Shown piece after piece: positions 31,963 through 32,791 of a stretch of DNA of 32,791 bases. Every line of letters starts with the position of its first letter. Positions within the stretch are counted from its first letter, which is position 1. The notes under the pieces are model-generated. The model made no database searches, was not told the DNA's origin, and worked only from the letters and a program-made list of their open reading frames with translations. The stretch covers positions 1-32,791 of the forward strand of contig DBNX01000028.1 in the NCBI GenBank assembly GCA_002299465.1, read 5' to 3'. This stretch comes from Patescibacteria group bacterium UBA661. GTDB lineage: Bacteria; Patescibacteriota; Minisyncoccia; Phycocordibacterales; UBA918. A program made the position numbers and the translations under genes.

Positions 31963-32465
31963 AACGAGACTTCGTCTTGACTAAGCAGTAGGCGACTTCG
32001 GAGTGCCTTGTTTCGGTGTTATCTTCCGAGTAAGTAGAGATTTGTGAAGAAATACTCATCCTCGCTCAAACTTACTTTGAACAGAACTGGCAATACGCGG
32101 AGTGCGTGGTGGCTTTGTACTTTTCTGTGTACGCATTGGTGTGCGTGGTGATGCGAAGAAATGCGCCTCGGGGCGCGCTCGTACTCCGCGCGCAGCAACC
32201 GTAAAAATTTCTCTACCTTTTTAAAAGTGGAGGGTGCGCAGGGGGATGTCGCCAAAAAGAGGAAAGGAATTTTTTGGGTGTTGCAAGCCTTTCTCTAAGG
32301 GCTGCTTAGGTGCAGTCGAACAAAGACAGGCTTTGATCGTTCGCGACGGCCATTAGAAAAAACGTGTCTGAAAATGTTAGGCTGCATTCCTGGTACAGTA
32401 CACACCTAATCATGTCAGGCTTAAAAAGCTCTCGTTTGGCAGAAGTAAATATCCAGCGCTAAATC
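31963..32465. other. Intergenic stretch without a convincing gene, rich in inverted repeats
   Basis: No reading frame here has a recognisable protein. Inverted repeats: 32096-32106 with 32180-32190 (CGCGGAGTGCG/CGTACTCCGCG, one G-T pair); GCGCC/GGCGC inside it near 32163-32175; AGAG-AAAGG with CCTTT-CTCT (32258-32267 with 32288-32296, one bulged G); CTGA..TTAGG with CCTAA..TCAG (32368-32381 with 32405-32418). TGCGTGGTG occurs twice (32103 and 32142). This could be untranslated RNA or remains of a mobile element next to tRNA-Glu. Confidence 0.4.
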
Positions 32466-32493
32466 TTGACATATTGCATTAATATGATTAAAT
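32466..32493 (+). promoter_or_regulatory. Consensus-like promoter of the last gene
   Basis: An exact TTGACA (32466-32471), 16-nt spacer and TTAAAT (32488-32493) preceded by TGA as an extended -10. It gives a leader of about 45 nt, longer than for most genes in the window. Confidence 0.6.
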
Positions 32494-32532
32494 TCAAGAT
32501 AAATTGCTCATTTTGGGCTCTTTGAAACAACA

Positions 32533-32540
32533 AAGGAGGT
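32533..32540 (+). promoter_or_regulatory. Strong Shine-Dalgarno of the last gene
   Basis: AAGGAGGT ends 5 nt before the ATG at 32546. It is the only near-perfect ribosome binding site I see before a gene in this window and it decides the start. Confidence 0.8.
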
Positions 32541-32545
32541 GTCAG

Positions 32546-32791
32546 ATGACACAAGAAACACCTGACGTTTCCGAACGTCTGTCTCACACATTTGCCTACT
32601 GGCAGTGCTGTGCTTTGGTATACGAAGCTTGGTTGCATGCTGACGCAGCCAGAAAAAAGCTCTCTCCGCTTGCGGAGAAGACAAAGGATATTGGCCGACG
32701 GCTCGTGTCAACCATCATGGACAACCGAGTCAGCAAAATATCTCTCGATGAGTGGATGCCTGCCCCAGAATATAAGGCCTCAATTTGGGAG
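32546..32791 (+). CDS. Unrecognised protein, 3' end outside window
   Basis: The open frame from ATG 32546 runs to the window edge (82 codons, no stop). It begins MTQETPDVSERLSHTFAYWQ and continues with a helical, Ala/Lys-rich stretch (EAWLHADAARKKLSPLAEK) and ISLDEWMPAPEYKASIWE. I see no known motif, signal peptide or membrane helix in this part. The start is supported by a strong Shine-Dalgarno and a TTGACA promoter. Cysteine and tryptophan are relatively frequent. Its expression signals differ from its neighbours, which may mean recent arrival. Confidence 0.7.
   Translation, partial: MTQETPDVSERLSHTFAYWQCCALVYEAWLHADAARKKLSPLAEKTKDIGRRLVSTIMDNRVSKISLDEWMPAPEYKASIWE

Noticed and set aside
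32019..32255. Minus-strand 78-codon frame after tRNA-Glu
   Set aside because: Arg/His-rich composition, no start signals, and it covers the inverted repeats; it looks like chance.
32251..32280. GAGGAAAG resembling the 5' half of RNase P RNA helix P4
   Set aside because: The following bases do not continue the RNase P consensus, and no matching ACAGAA partner region in the right order was found.
1..32791. CRISPR array or recoded stop codons
   Set aside because: No regularly spaced direct repeats were seen. TGA ends real genes such as lysS, so it is not read as glycine here.

Overview
The window looks like a piece of a Candidatus Patescibacteria (CPR, most likely Parcubacteria-lineage) chromosome. 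The reasons are short core proteins (a 421-aa ProRS without a full editing insertion, a LysRS ending in a GFGFGERL-type motif 3, an 86-aa MreD-like protein), a large TraD/VirB4-like ATPase without its own conjugation genes, several large proteins I cannot assign, and an almost complete lack of Shine-Dalgarno sequences. The genetic code appears standard, because TGA is used as a stop. The taxonomic call is an inference from protein features; no rRNA is present.

Layout. 1-443 is a broken serine recombinase running into tRNA-Asn (minus strand, 432-503). 660-1384 holds a glutaredoxin-like protein and a short ribosome hibernation factor. 1416-4741 (minus) is a priA-def-fmt operon in which PriA has lost its helicase motifs. 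4886-6385 (minus) encodes MurA fused to an N-terminal XRE-type helix-turn-helix. A perfect 20-bp palindrome lies just upstream, between it and a divergent mreB (6470-7489). 7539-16635 is a co-oriented block: a 923-aa TraD-like ATPase, a 1235-aa LysM protein with hydrophobic segments, an acidic 95-aa protein, a Pro/Thr-rich 533-aa protein and a DNA polymerase III delta-prime-like protein. An intergenic stretch with RNA-like secondary structure follows (about 16671-16840). 16872-18506 is frr-rseP. 18666-23886 is proS, then a second mreB, mreC, an mreD-like gene and PBP2. 23952-25951 is greA and lysS. 26185-30904 is a shortened dcw cluster (mraZ-rsmH-ftsL-ftsI-murF) behind two tandem terminators and an array of phased GTGG repeats. 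30978-31733 (minus) is a PrmC-like methyltransferase with an altered NPPY motif. tRNA-Glu (31888-31962) is followed by about 580 bases with no convincing gene but many inverted repeats. The window ends in an unrecognised gene that, unlike the rest, has a consensus-like promoter and a strong Shine-Dalgarno.

How it works together. Most of the window concerns wall synthesis and cell shape (two MreBs, MreC, an MreD-like protein, PBP2, FtsI, FtsL, MurA, MurF, RsmH, MraZ) and translation (Fmt, Def, RRF, HPF, ProRS, LysRS, two tRNAs). The most unusual elements are three. First, MurA may also be a DNA-binding regulator with its own operator next to mreB. Second, the TraD-like ATPase sits with large envelope-type proteins in one block. 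Third, a -10 hexamer repeatedly lies 7-10 nt before the start codon, which suggests widespread leaderless transcription.
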